DNA of 60,000 bases from Apostichopus japonicus. Taxonomy: Eukaryota; Echinodermata; Holothuroidea; Aspidochirotida; Stichopodidae. Under the pieces are notes generated by a model. It had not been told where the DNA came from. It ran no database searches and saw only the letters and a list, made by a program, of their open reading frames with translations. The position numbers and the translations under genes were made by a program. The first letter of the stretch is position 1. Each line of letters starts with the position of its first letter. This document shows, piece by piece, positions 1 to 9,570 of the stretch. Location of the stretch: NCBI RefSeq assembly GCF_037975245.1, contig NC_092568.1, positions 33,948,501 to 34,008,500 on the forward strand, read 5' to 3'.

Positions 1-153
1 AAGTTTCCTTAATATTCCTTAATATTCGAACTTTTACTATCAAACCTAACCCCTAACACACTGATCAATCCTCAAGTTTCCTTGATATTCGGTTCGTATC
101 CTGTAACGTTAACAATTCCCGAACGTTTCCTTTTGAAATATCATATTTAATCA

Positions 154-330
154 AGGTTGGGCGAAATGACCAGACTGGTTGGGCGAAATGACCAGGCTGG
201 TTGGGCGAAATGACCAGGCTGGTTGGGCGAAATGACCAGGCTGGATGGGCGAAATGACCAGGCTGGTTGGGCGAAATGGTAAGGTTGGGCGAAATGGCAG
301 TTGGGCGAAATGGTTGTTGGGCGAAGTGTC
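154..330. repeat. 22-bp minisatellite
   Basis: Tandem units of about 22 bp built on GGTTGGGCGAAATGACCAG. About five near-perfect units are followed by three shortened units that keep only TTGGGCGAAATGG. There are no spacers between units and no unique inserts, so it is a plain minisatellite. The DNA before it (1-153) is AT-rich with repeated TTTCCTTAATATTC-like words and no gene. Confidence 0.9.
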
Positions 331-363
331 CTGCTTACGTCTTCACAACTTTAATTTCTTATC

Positions 364-1186
364 ATGAATCATAGTTGTTCTCAAATGCTTCTGGCTGCCG
401 ATTATTACTTGATAATGATCCAAGTCAAATACTTTCTAAGGCACTTCAAACTGAAGTTCATATCATCACTTGATCACACCTTACAGTATAATCATAAAAA
501 TAGCATAATAACAAACTGCTTGAAGTATTTTCAAGATAACCAAGATTACATGATCATTTCAAGAATAAGAAAAAACAAAAAATAAATTGGTGATGTAGTC
601 CAAGCATGACATACTGTACAGTAACCATATTGCACAATGCACGCACCCATCCCAATAAAGTCACAGTTATAAACTGTTAAAATGTACAATTACACAGTAA
701 CATTGGAACCCTTTGGAACCCAAGTTCAAATAGTCGCAACAATGTCATGATTCAAAGCAGAGAACTTTCAAATAACAGCTCAGCCCTTAATATTACAACA
801 TTCATTTAGAATTTTTTAAAGTTCCCTGCAATGTACCAAATATGAATATTAATAAGTTGGGAACAGCCTGATGAAAAAGGACATGGGTTGTTTTCCTTGT
901 TGGTAAATGCTATAACTCTGTGAACTTATAAACCTTTTCCTGTTTAAGCTCTTTGAATGCATTTAATAGAATCTTAAGTATAACATTCCAGTGAAAAGTT
1001 ATGTAAAAAACCATAAATTAATGATACATAAGATATGGCATAAACAAATGACAGTATGGGAACAGCATGACGGTAACAGTATGACCAAAGACTTGACATG
1101 ATAGGGATATGCAACGTAAAGAAGGTTATGTACCACAGCTGAAATGTTAATGCTACAAGTGAGAATACATATGAGTAATGTAGAAT
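364..1186 (-). repeat. R1 left arm: LINE-derived repeat, paralogous to R3
   Basis: From about 375 to 1186 this matches 45270-45780, 47733-47939 and 48425-48543 almost base for base. It continues at 7988-9525 on the far side of the gypsy insertion. The reading frames here are short and broken. The right arm carries reverse-transcriptase-like coding on the - strand, so the whole repeat is probably an old LINE copy read right to left. The match to R3 is seen directly; the LINE origin is inferred from the right arm. Confidence 0.75.
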
Positions 1187-1429
1187 TGTTACCGTCCCCT
1201 GGAGGGGAGAGAGTAGACAGACAAATATAAATTGTATCTGATAAAATGGCGTTGCTGTATTCTCAACCAGCAGCGTGCCCAGCCCCCGCAGTAAACAAAC
1301 TGACAGATTGGAATCTGCTAACTTCTGACAACCTGAATCGATGCGAACGCAGTCGTATAAATGACGATAATACTGCCAATTGGAAAATGACATGTTTTTT
1401 TGTAGGGGGCATAATTCATACCTGTCACA
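1187..1429 (-). repeat. 3' LTR of the gypsy element
   Basis: 243 bp, TG...CA bounded on both strands. Differs from the partner LTR at two bases. In element orientation it is the 3' LTR, because the polypurine tract adjoins its right-hand edge on the + strand. Confidence 0.95.
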
Positions 1430-1442
1430 CTCTCCCCTCCTT
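1430..1442 (-). promoter_or_regulatory. Polypurine tract of the gypsy element
   Basis: On the - strand AAGGAGGGGAGAG abuts the TGTGACA start of the 3' LTR with no gap. This is the expected place for plus-strand DNA priming in an LTR retrotransposon. Confidence 0.85.
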
Positions 1443-2065
1443 AAAAGAAGTCGTCCTCGACCTCGTAGAACTTTTGGGTACTGAACAGAAAAGAAAGTGA
1501 TAAATAGAAAATGAAATACGAAATACGTTCAACAAAGTTGTATCTCCTCTTCTTTTGTTTTTGAATACGTTCCTTTCTCACTTGACTACTGATTTAACTT
1601 GTTTTTTTTTTTTTCTGCATGCCTACAAATTCCACAATTCTGGACTATTAACACAGTGCCACCAACAGATTCTAGAAGGGAGATTCCCTATGTCTCACTA
1701 CAAAACAGTGGCCACCTATTTTGCTGCGGTTAAAAGATTGTTCTTTAGCAACTGAACTCTGCTTGGTTTAATTAAATTTCCATTATAAGATAGGCACTTA
1801 GTTTGCACACCCCATTAAACTAGCTTGGGCATTGGTACTATCTCCTTTGTCTCTACTCACTCTTTTTTACCAATCTAGTATAATCCAGTTAGAGTTTTGA
1901 ACCCATCTTTCCTGTAGAGTCATTTGCAGTAAAATATATTTTTAAGCAGATAACAATCAATATCCCTCTGAATTCTCAGATTTACTAAAATTTAAACAAT
2001 GTCCTGTTTTAACCAAATTATAGGGAGTCTACTTGCAGTTTTAACCAGTTCCCCTCAACAGTCGC

Positions 2066-2476
2066 CTACCACACTGGTTGATATATCTGTGGATGGTACA
2101 TCTCGTGCATCTGCGGTTGGCGCAGCTGGGTAAAAATCGGACCACCTGATGCATTATATGGCGGGACGGGGGGCGGATACCACCCTGGTCCTTGATATAT
2201 GGGTGGAGCTGGTTGCCACGGAATCCTGTCCTCTGGTTTGATATAATGCTCTATCTGTCCATTATATTCTGTTCGTCGTTCAACATCAGGTAATGTAGAC
2301 ATGTTCCCATTGTGGGCAATCCTCCACAAACTGTGCCCTTTGTCTTGGCTTTGGCCTGTGAGTTTGGGACCTCCTATCCTTCGCCGGTCTCTCGGGTGTA
2401 AACAGTTCACACGACAGGAGCATATTACGATGCACTGTTTTCTGTCTTCCAATGCCATCTTCTGGAGCAACATCAT
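2066..2476 (-). CDS. Proline-rich tail frame after integrase
   Basis: A - strand frame overlapping the end of the integrase frame. Its last 80 or so residues are rich in Pro, Tyr and Gln (PPIYQGPGWYPPPVPPY), unlike random translation. It may be the natural C-terminal tail of integrase reached through an indel near 2290-2300, or a separate small product. Only the part downstream of about 2300 looks like real protein; the upstream part overlaps integrase in another frame. Confidence 0.45.
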   Translation of the reverse strand: MMLLQKMALEDRKQCIVICSCRVNCLHPRDRRRIGGPKLTGQSQDKGHSLWRIAHNGNMSTLPDVERRTEYNGQIEHYIKPEDRIPWQPAPPIYQGPGWYPPPVPPYNASGGPIFTQLRQPQMHEMYHPQIYQPVW

Positions 2477-4265
2477 ATACTGGTAGGTCTGGTGAGTGTC
2501 TTTTCACCACACAATATACTTTGTCTTCCCAGAACGAGCCAAGTTTGTTAGGACCTTCAGACCTGCCAACATTCCGGACAAGAACTCTGTTGCCTGGTTC
2601 AAGAGGTGCGGGCAGCTTGCCTTTGTCATAGTACCTCTTACCTTTCTGTGAGTTCTTCACGGCAGCTCTTTTAGCCAGTTCATAAGCTTCCTTCATAGCG
2701 GTTTTCCAGTGTTGTGCAAATTTCACTGGGTCACCCTGAGAATCCTGTTGATTTCCCAGACCAAAGGCAAGGTCAATTGGAAGACGAGGATGTCGACCAA
2801 ACATGAGGTACATTGGTGAAAACCCTGTTGCTTCACTTCTTGTGGCATTATAGGCATGTACCACCTTTTGCAAATTATCACTCCATCTACTCTTTTTGCT
2901 CTCTGCCAATGTCCTCAACATGCCCAACAGTGTCCTGTTAAACCTCTCAGCTTTCCCATTACATTCTGGGTGATATGGTGTTGTTTTCGAATCTTTCACC
3001 CCTGAAAGTTCCTGCAGACGATGGAAAAGTTTGTTTTGGAATTCTCCCCCCTGATCATGGAATATTCGTTTAGGGAATCCAAACCTCATCACAAAGTTGT
3101 TGAAAACACAATCTGCAGCGGTCTTTGCCATCTTATTCCTAGTGGGGTAGGCCTGTGCAAACCTTGTAAAGTGGTCTACAATGACCAAAATGTATTCATG
3201 GCCTCCAGCACTCCTCTCAAGATGCAGAAAATCAATGGAGACTAATTCCAAGGGCTCTGATGTTACAATAGGCACTAATGGTGCTTTAAGGGGACGGGCT
3301 GGCTTTTTCTGACACAGACATCTGCACTTCTTCTTTATGAAGGTTTCCACGTCCCGTTCCATGTTTGGCCAATAGAACCGTTGTCTAGCAAGATCCATTA
3401 CTCTGTCCATGCCTAAATGCCCCATTTCTATGTGAAGGTCATTGTACACTCTGTCTCTGAAAGTAGCAGGTAACACCAGTTGATGGCGAGTTGGTGTGCC
3501 TCGGTACAACAAGCCATTGTCCCCTATACTGAGTCTGTTCCATTCTCTCAGCATTGCACGGGTGGAAACTGACTCCTTCTTCCAATCCACCGTATTTGGT
3601 CGTTGACCCTTTCCTTTCAATTTTATGACCCTTCCAATGGCTTCATCAGCAAGTTGTGCCTCCAGTATTTCCTCTTTACTGATTTGGTACATTGTGCTCG
3701 GTGGTTGCTCAATATCTCCTGCTCCGTCTGGATCTCCTGTGACAGCCATCACCCAGGGACACTGTTCACCCTGAGCTTGAGCCTGCACAGCGGCTCCTAT
3801 TGCCTGGACTGCACACAAGTTGACTTCTTCTGAGCACTCATCGATGAAATTCGCTATCTGTAGTGGCATTCTCGATAGTGTGTCTGCATCAGAATTATTT
3901 CGCCCCGGACGATATTTGATAGAGAAATGAAAATCTGCCAGCTCTGCAACCCATCTCTGGCCAGTAGCATTTAGTTTTGCTGATGACAGCACATAGGTCA
4001 GAGGATTGTTGTCGGTGTAAACTTGGAATGATGGGGCATAGAACAGGTAGTCCCTGAATATCTCAGTAATTGACCATTTCAATGCCAAGAATTCCAATTT
4101 TCCCGAATGGAGGTGGTAGTTCTGCTCTGCTGGTGACAAGCACCTGGATGCATATGAGATAACCCTTAGTTTACCACTTTGTCTTTGGTAGAGAACTGCC
4201 CCGAGGCCTTCCTGGGAGGCGTCAGTGTGTACAACAAACGGTTGGTCATATTCAGGAAATGCCAT
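2286..4265 (-). CDS. gypsy pol: RNase H and integrase
   Basis: 659 aa. The RNase H part (about residues 1-135) has VHTDAS, the Glu of KLEFLAL, YTDNN and SDADTLSR, supplying the acidic active-site residues. Integrase follows. It has an HHCC zinc-binding region (HIEMGH, then a Cys cluster CRCLC) near residues 279-319. Its DDE core has Asp at about 346 (SIDF), Asp at about 408 (FHDQGGEF) and Glu at about 445 (GKAERFNRTL), followed by a C-terminal GPY/F-like part. It makes and inserts the element's DNA. The frame is separated from RT upstream by a stop and a one-base shift at 4280-4292. The C-terminal end may also be shifted. Confidence 0.93.
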   Translation of the reverse strand: MAFPEYDQPFVVHTDASQEGLGAVLYQRQSGKLRVISYASRCLSPAEQNYHLHSGKLEFLALKWSITEIFRDYLFYAPSFQVYTDNNPLTYVLSSAKLNATGQRWVAELADFHFSIKYRPGRNNSDADTLSRMPLQIANFIDECSEEVNLCAVQAIGAAVQAQAQGEQCPWVMAVTGDPDGAGDIEQPPSTMYQISKEEILEAQLADEAIGRVIKLKGKGQRPNTVDWKKESVSTRAMLREWNRLSIGDNGLLYRGTPTRHQLVLPATFRDRVYNDLHIEMGHLGMDRVMDLARQRFYWPNMERDVETFIKKKCRCLCQKKPARPLKAPLVPIVTSEPLELVSIDFLHLERSAGGHEYILVIVDHFTRFAQAYPTRNKMAKTAADCVFNNFVMRFGFPKRIFHDQGGEFQNKLFHRLQELSGVKDSKTTPYHPECNGKAERFNRTLLGMLRTLAESKKSRWSDNLQKVVHAYNATRSEATGFSPMYLMFGRHPRLPIDLAFGLGNQQDSQGDPVKFAQHWKTAMKEAYELAKRAAVKNSQKGKRYYDKGKLPAPLEPGNRVLVRNVGRSEGPNKLGSFWEDKVYCVVKRHSPDLPVYDVAPEDGIGRQKTVHRNMLLSCELFTPERPAKDRRSQTHRPKPRQRAQFVEDCPQWEHVYIT

Positions 4266-4279
4266 GACTGGAGGTTGGG

Positions 4280-4879
4280 CTAGTTTATTACCAACATCTC
4301 AATGATCTCTTGATGTATGGCTGTCCATTCTACTTGAGTCTTTGAAGGAAGTTGTCCCATTCTTCTTTTACCCTTGCCTTTCTTTCCTGGGGGAGATAAG
4401 AGATCATATAAAGGTTTAGCCAGTCGTGAAAAATCCTGGATGTAGCGTCGGTAATATCCAATAAATTCCATTAGTTTTCTCACATCACCAACAGTCCTTG
4501 GTGAAGTTTCCTTCAGAGCCTGTAGTGCTGCAGTGTCACTTGGATCAGCCATGTGCCCTTCTGAGGTAATTACACGCCCTAAGTAACGGACTTGCTGCTT
4601 GAACAGTTTGCATTTGGCAGTCTTTAATTTCATTCCATGTTCCTGCACTCTCCGAAGGACTTGTCTCAGCCTTAATAGATGTTGAGTGAAGGTCTCCCCA
4701 TAGACCAAGATGTCATCTAAATAGGTAACACATATCTCGTTGTTGAGATCTCCAAGGCATGCCTCCATACATCTCTGGAACGCTGCTGGTGCGTTCTTCA
4801 ATCCAAATGGAATTCTAACCCATTCGTACAAACCCCAAGGGGTGATGAAGGCAGTAAGATGTTGGCTTGGTTCATCCAC
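4280..4879 (-). CDS. gypsy pol: reverse transcriptase palm and connection
   Basis: 199 aa continuing RT in a different frame from the upstream piece. It contains the polymerase active-site motif YLDDILVYG and the fingers/palm motif [12 protein letters not shown], then the thumb/connection. The frame stays open upstream of the first listed codon as far as an in-frame TAG at 4904-4906. That TAG lies inside a conserved RT motif, so it is a nonsense lesion. At the other end it terminates at 4280-4282 just after a one-base shift. Confidence 0.92.
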   Translation of the reverse strand: MDEPSQHLTAFITPWGLYEWVRIPFGLKNAPAAFQRCMEACLGDLNNEICVTYLDDILVYGETFTQHLLRLRQVLRRVQEHGMKLKTAKCKLFKQQVRYLGRVITSEGHMADPSDTAALQALKETSPRTVGDVRKLMEFIGYYRRYIQDFSRLAKPLYDLLSPPGKKGKGKRRMGQLPSKTQVEWTAIHQEIIEMLVIN

Positions 4880-6231
4880 GAACCCTTGGTGGTATGCCTT
4901 ACCCTAATCCAGTGTAGAAAACCATCGGTTAACCCACCCAAGGAATCTAATATATCCTGCACCCTTGGTATAGGTTGTCTGTCTGCAATCGTTTTCAAAT
5001 TAAGTTGCCTAAAATCAATGCACAATCTAAGAGTTCCATCTTTCTTTCGAACACACACCATGGGGGAAGAATACGATGACTGTGATTTCTTCACCCATCC
5101 CCTACTGATGAGATCCTTCACATACTCCTTTACCTCTTTATAGAGTGGTGGAGGGACTGAAATGTATGATTTCTGGACTGGTACATCATCATCTAACTGT
5201 ATTTTCATCTTCAAAGTAGGTATGGTGCCAAGGTCATCATCATTTCTGGCAAAAGCATGGCATTCCTCAGTTAGCATTTGCTTGGCCAACCGCCTCTGTT
5301 CACTCGTCAGGTCGGACAGATCTACACTTGGTAGCCAATCTCCCCTTTCGCTAGTTGCCCCATTTTCTAAGATGCCAGCTTTTACTCCTCTTACACCAGC
5401 TCTTGTGTTGACCCCTGATGACAGACCTTGTAGGAATTCTCCTAGGAGAACAGTTCTGATGCTGCATATGTATCCCACACAGAGTCGACCTGGCAAGATC
5501 ACATCTCTTGAACTGTTGTTGGTAACTGGTATCTCTAAACGGCAACAGTTCCCACGATTCACAGTCACCAGCGTTGGGTGGCAAACAATGCCCTCTGGAA
5601 GATAGTGGTCTCCATCTGGTTCAAACAAGGCTGCAGATTCCTCCTTGGCATGAGCATGGGTTACGCACTGCATAAGAATTGTCTCTCCTGCCCTTATCTT
5701 GGTCACACTTCTAATCGTTTTGACCACACTGACTTCCTCAGGGTCTGGACTCTGCAGAACTCCAATCAATTTGTTAAGCTGTACCTCATTCATTTGTGGC
5801 AACAAGGTGGAAAAATATTTCTGAGCAGTTCTTTCAGGCCTATCCTGTGCCATCTCCTCTATGACATTGTAACCGATGATTGGGTTGTCTAGGGATTCTC
5901 CCGTCACCAACATTGGTACGCTAATCCCATTGTCTCCCTCTACAGCTTCATGGGGGGTACAGAAAGCTACCTCGATCCATCCCTGGTACCCGATTGGAGT
6001 GCCCGTGGCGGTGTTCAGGCATAGCCCCTCACTATCCAGCAGCTCCTCAATTGGTCTCAATGGGACAGTGGGCATACACTGCTTTAGCCATTCCTCGGAG
6101 ATCAAAGAAACCTGGGCTCCTGTGTCCCATAAGGCTGTAGTCGGCATACCATTCAGTGTACAATGAACTAAACATTTTTTCCTACCAGTTGTGCCATTTT
6201 CTTTCTTTTCTTGGTACTCTCTAACCTCCAA
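4798..6231 (-). CDS. gypsy pol: aspartic protease and N-terminal RT
   Basis: 477 aa. A retroviral-type aspartic protease sits at the N end ([12 protein letters not shown], catalytic DTGA near residue 37). A linker follows, then the start of RT ([40 protein letters not shown]). Homology stops abruptly after DSLGG near 4935, and the RT signal passes to the next frame, so a single-base frameshift lies at about 4925-4940. The rest of this frame is out-of-frame translation. It lies in the +1 frame relative to gag, 60 bases downstream, with no convincing ATG. Confidence 0.92.
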   Translation of the reverse strand: MEVREYQEKKENGTTGRKKCLVHCTLNGMPTTALWDTGAQVSLISEEWLKQCMPTVPLRPIEELLDSEGLCLNTATGTPIGYQGWIEVAFCTPHEAVEGDNGISVPMLVTGESLDNPIIGYNVIEEMAQDRPERTAQKYFSTLLPQMNEVQLNKLIGVLQSPDPEEVSVVKTIRSVTKIRAGETILMQCVTHAHAKEESAALFEPDGDHYLPEGIVCHPTLVTVNRGNCCRLEIPVTNNSSRDVILPGRLCVGYICSIRTVLLGEFLQGLSSGVNTRAGVRGVKAGILENGATSERGDWLPSVDLSDLTSEQRRLAKQMLTEECHAFARNDDDLGTIPTLKMKIQLDDDVPVQKSYISVPPPLYKEVKEYVKDLISRGWVKKSQSSYSSPMVCVRKKDGTLRLCIDFRQLNLKTIADRQPIPRVQDILDSLGGLTDGFLHWIRVRHTTKGSWMNQANILLPSSPLGVCTNGLEFHLD

Positions 6232-6292
6232 GTGGCACTAACTGGCATGTTAGATCTCTTATCTGATGGCTGGGACTCTGATCTGGTACTGG

Positions 6293-7582
6293 TCACTCGA
6301 TATCCCGCTCGGGTGGCCTTCGCCCGTTTCCCAGATTTCTGCCTTGTTTGCAGCCTCTCTGGAAGTGGTCATCACTACCACACTTAAAACAATGAGTGCA
6401 CTCCCTTCCTTTACCACGATCAACACACCTTTTACAACCCCATTCTCTGGTTGGCCTTTGTGACTTCTCACGAGTTGGAACCTGCTGAAGGGCACTGATT
6501 TCTGCCCTTATTATTTCCCTTACCCCTGCTTGAATGTCCTCCAATGAGACTGGGTTTGTGTCCCTCTCAGTGGGTTTGTTCTTGTCAGTCCTTCTAGGTG
6601 GGGTGGCCTCTTCCTCAGTAGGTAAAGTCACTTGATTGATTTTCAGCTTCCGCATCTTATGATATCGTTCAGCCTCCTGGCCCACACATAGGGACAGACT
6701 CTCTAACAGCTCTTCATCAGTGGTAGTTGGGTTTCTTAGGAGGGGTTGCATCTGTTGCCGAACATACTCGCTCTGGAGGCCTGTGAAAAGTGTGTGGAGG
6801 AACATTTGTTTAACCTGCTTGGGACCGTACACCACGCCTGTCCCTGCCTCCTGGGATGCGAACACTACCTTTTGCCTCAAATCCATGGCTCGAAGAACAA
6901 ATGAGTGGGCTGTTTCTTTTGGTCCTTGAACTGCAGTTGATAGTTCATGGAACACAGTAGTTGCTTCCTTCTCCTGGAAGTGGGCCCGAAGGATTCTTTG
7001 TAGTTCAGGGAGGGTGATGTCTGCTCTACCTTCAAGGTAGTTACGAAGACGGGAACCTGGAACAACCGCCCTTAAAACTCCATCAATGATTTCGTCTGTG
7101 CTAAAACCCTTCCTGGATCCACTCTCTATCTGCCGGGCCAAGCTGGCAAAGTTGAGCCTGTCTTTCTGCCCTGGCTCTCCTATCTGGCCAGATATCTTAA
7201 ACTCCCTTTTCCAAGGTATGTTTCCTACTGTGCTCGGTATACGGTGGTTTGTACCTTCAACAGGAGGTAGGTGGCTAACCTCTGTAGAACTTGCAGGGCT
7301 CCCTTCCACGGGCACTTCTGTCTGCAACCTGAAGCTATCTAATTTGACCCTCAAGGTATTTAGCAGAAGCCTGTTATCCTCTGTTTGCTCATCAAAGGCC
7401 TCACTATATAGGTAACAGTTGACTAATCTTAATAAGGATGGAAGGCCTTTACCGTCAAGCTTGGCTTTTCTGACTTCAGGAAGGTTAAGCAGTTCACCCA
7501 CAATTAAGACTTGCTCCTCAGTGCACTGCTGTATGGCCAACTGGACTTCTTGGACCACTTCCTCAATCTCTGGAGTAGCCAT
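6293..7582 (-). CDS. gypsy gag
   Basis: 429 aa, ATG at 7582. The N half has the helical capsid-like character of Ty3/gypsy Gag (LPELQRILRAHF, then a long region with EYVRQQM). Near the C end is a classic CCHC zinc knuckle, CFKCGSDDHFQRGC (CX2CX4HX4C), preceded by a second Cys cluster, CKRC...CTHC. Gag forms the particle and packages RNA. It is intact and ends in TGA before pol. Unlike pol it shows no lesion. Confidence 0.92.
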   Translation of the reverse strand: MATPEIEEVVQEVQLAIQQCTEEQVLIVGELLNLPEVRKAKLDGKGLPSLLRLVNCYLYSEAFDEQTEDNRLLLNTLRVKLDSFRLQTEVPVEGSPASSTEVSHLPPVEGTNHRIPSTVGNIPWKREFKISGQIGEPGQKDRLNFASLARQIESGSRKGFSTDEIIDGVLRAVVPGSRLRNYLEGRADITLPELQRILRAHFQEKEATTVFHELSTAVQGPKETAHSFVLRAMDLRQKVVFASQEAGTGVVYGPKQVKQMFLHTLFTGLQSEYVRQQMQPLLRNPTTTDEELLESLSLCVGQEAERYHKMRKLKINQVTLPTEEEATPPRRTDKNKPTERDTNPVSLEDIQAGVREIIRAEISALQQVPTREKSQRPTREWGCKRCVDRGKGRECTHCFKCGSDDHFQRGCKQGRNLGNGRRPPERDIE

Positions 7583-7723
7583 GGTACTTGACTGGGTAAC
7601 CTCTTCACCAGCTGCCTTAACATGTCGTTTCTTTGTACATCTACTTTGGGCTTAGTTGCTGCCTGTTAGTTCTTTTCGATGATGCGCCCTCTAAATGGGA
7701 TTGATGAACCCATCTAGCACACC

Positions 7724-7741
7724 ATCCGGGTGGTGCCTCCA
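7724..7741 (-). promoter_or_regulatory. Candidate primer-binding site
   Basis: Read on the - strand, TGGAGGCACCACCCGGAT starts three bases inside the 5' LTR edge. It begins TGG, as a site pairing with a tRNA 3' CCA should. I do not assign the tRNA. Confidence 0.55.
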
Positions 7742-7744
7742 AAA

Positions 7745-7987
7745 TGTTACCGTCCCCTGGAGGGGAGAGAGTAGACAGACAAATATAAATTGTATCTGAT
7801 AAAATGGCGTTGCTGTATTCTCAACCAGCAGCGTGCCCAGCCCCAGCAGTAAACAAACTGACAGATTGGAATCTGCTAACTTCTGACAACCTGAATCGAT
7901 GCAAACGCAGTCGTATAAATGACGATAATACTGCCAATTGGAAAATGACATGTTTTTTTGTAGGGGGCATAATTCATACCTGTCACA
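7745..7987 (-). repeat. 5' LTR of the gypsy element
   Basis: 243 bp, 99% identical to the LTR at 1187-1429 (two mismatches). It would carry the element's promoter. It is followed on the right by the second GAAT of the target-site duplication and then by R1 sequence that resumes the interrupted repeat. Confidence 0.95.
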
Positions 7988-8104
7988 GAATGTCTTTAAC
8001 GTAGCATATTTGTGTTGGTGTAAAAATTTGTGTGTTAAAGAAATAAACTTGATAACAATGCCATTCAATTAATTCATCTCATTCATCAGGTATAATACTG
8101 ATAA

Positions 8105-8350
8105 TTGTCTTTATCTTTCCCTTGTGTGCTTTTAATATTGCAAGAAACAGGGGTACCCCTGCATACTTAGTTACATTGCAGTTGGAACCTGAGCATATTT
8201 CATCCATGTAAATAGTGATAAATAGAGCCGATAGAGGACCCCCTTTAGGAACCCCAATTTTAATATCTGATTTGGAGGAAAATCCCTTCTGTAATTTCAG
8301 TTGCCTTAAGTTGGCTACACCAGTCTTGTAGGAAGTTTACAGGCCAGTCA
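8105..8350 (-). pseudogene. Decayed LINE reverse transcriptase fragment
   Basis: Same sequence family as the better-preserved - strand frame at 53660-53950, which reads GVPQGGPLSALHFTIY, the RT motif before the catalytic FADD-like block. Here frameshifts break the frame. It is a dead non-LTR retrotransposon fragment. Confidence 0.6.
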
Positions 8351-8980
8351 ATAAGCTACAGTTCTTCAATAAAGCTACTGTACATACAGTAGGTCTTGAA
8401 TTAAGCAAAAAAGCAAGACCGTGTTAACAGTGCTTGAAAAATCTAAGAAAAGGACTTTTGGCAATGTTGTGTCCTTCTGATTAAGCCCCTAACTATTTCA
8501 TGTACAAGTGTAAGTATGGCATCAGAGCATAAGCACCATTGTGGTAGGCAATATTTATATTGCCAAATTTCGATGATAAACTGCATTATAAACGGGAGAA
8601 GAATTTTCTGCATGCGATTAATCCCAATACTTGAAATGTCTATAGGTCTGTAGTCATTGACAGAAGTGGGATTACTGTACCTGTTTGCGCATGGTGTCGT
8701 TTCCAGGAAGATGGAATAAGACTTTCATTGACAGTTCCTTGGAACAATATTTGAAACCCCACTACAAGATGTTGAAATCTGAGGCAGCTCCACGTTTAAC
8801 AAGACTAAAATATTTCTTAACTTCCTCCTTTTCTAACACTGCAAGTAATCATTCCTTCTGGTAGGATCATATTTACATTCTTAATACCAACAATGTTAAA
8901 ACTTCCATAACCATGTTCATTTAACTCAACTCCAAGTTCACTTGATATAATACTTTATGATGATCTCCGGGTCTGCTTAT

Positions 8981-9207
8981 TCATGTATATTAGATCCTCC
9001 TGCAAGCAGGAACTCTCTAAGAAGCCATCATTGGCTTATCAAAGCCGCAAGCTAACCGAAGTCATTCTCTTAGATTCATATTTGACGTCCATGATTATGA
9101 ATTGTCAACAACTCTGTAACTGGACGGCATACATTACTCTTGTAGTGACTCCAACTCGGGACCTTATGATTGTAAGGCACCGGCTTTAACCACTGAGCTA
9201 ACGCTCA
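8981..9207 (-). mobile_element. tRNA-derived SINE
   Basis: An insertion of about 227 bp absent from the paralogous copy near 55510-55520, so its ends are fixed by an empty site. On the - strand it begins with a tRNA-like head: A box TAGCTCAGTGGTTAAAGCC and a degenerate B box near 9146-9163. The body (GGCTTCTT..GAGTTCCTGCTTGC) also occurs in the SINE at 51543-51800. The two are members of one family. Confidence 0.8.
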
Positions 9208-9570
9208 GATTTTAATAGACTCCACAGAGAATTTGAATTTGATGTTCTATTTTGTGCACATGCTTATTGACTTCTCTTTGTAATCTGTTTCTCTTTTTTG
9301 CTGTATAACAAGTTTAATTTGATTGACTTTCTAGATTAACATCATACTTAATTTCTTTTTGTTACATAGCTTAAATGGGAGGGTACATTATATTACACGC
9401 TCAAATGAGTTCCCTTATACTCTACCTTTTCGTACTTGAGTTATACAAGTTTATTGTCATTTTGTTTGGATTTGAATTTTGGAAGACTGTTAACAACCAA
9501 GACAAATCTGCCTCCCCTTTTTCTTGCTTCATTCAAGGGATCAGATAAACCCTCAGACAAAGGAAGAAAG

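Larger units (their letters stand above)
1187..7987 (-). mobile_element. Ty3/gypsy LTR retrotransposon, full length, coding broken
   Basis: A 6.8-kb element read on the - strand. Two 243-bp LTRs (1187-1429 and 7745-7987) start TGTT and end CACA on the + strand and differ at only two positions (1287 and 1345 against the other copy). The order PBS, gag, protease-RT, RNase H-integrase, polypurine tract is that of Ty3/gypsy (Metaviridae). A 4-bp GAAT flanks both sides (1183-1186, 7988-7991), and the paralogous empty site near 53571 has one GAAT. No envelope-like frame follows integrase. Near-identical LTRs mean recent insertion, yet pol carries a stop and frameshifts, so this copy probably cannot move without help from another copy. 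Confidence 0.95.
7988..9525 (-). repeat. R1 right arm: LINE-derived repeat
   Basis: Matches 53567-54480 and 55398-56305 (R3), except for the SINE at 8981-9207. The match runs to about 9525, only a dozen bases before the likely splice acceptor (AG at 9536-9537) of the first coding exon of unit 1. That leaves almost no unique DNA between the repeat and the gene. Confidence 0.75.

Noticed and set aside
154-330. CRISPR-like array
   Set aside because: Units are head to tail with no unique spacers, and this is animal DNA; it is a minisatellite.
974-1393. 139-residue - strand frame, with a near-identical one at 7691-8068
   Set aside because: Both are translations of the gypsy LTR and flanking repeat; the likeness comes from the duplicated LTR, not from a gene.
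2066-2300. Envelope gene for the gypsy element
   Set aside because: The frame after integrase is a short proline-rich tail without signal peptide, membrane segment or cysteine pattern; the element has no envelope.
4280-4940. Programmed frameshifting within RT
   Set aside because: The shifts fall inside conserved RT blocks and one is accompanied by an in-frame stop. No element family places a programmed shift there, so they are lesions or sequencing errors.
9140-9206. tRNA gene on the - strand (and another at 51554-51611)
   Set aside because: A and B boxes are present, but the cloverleaf is degraded and each continues into a shared SINE body.
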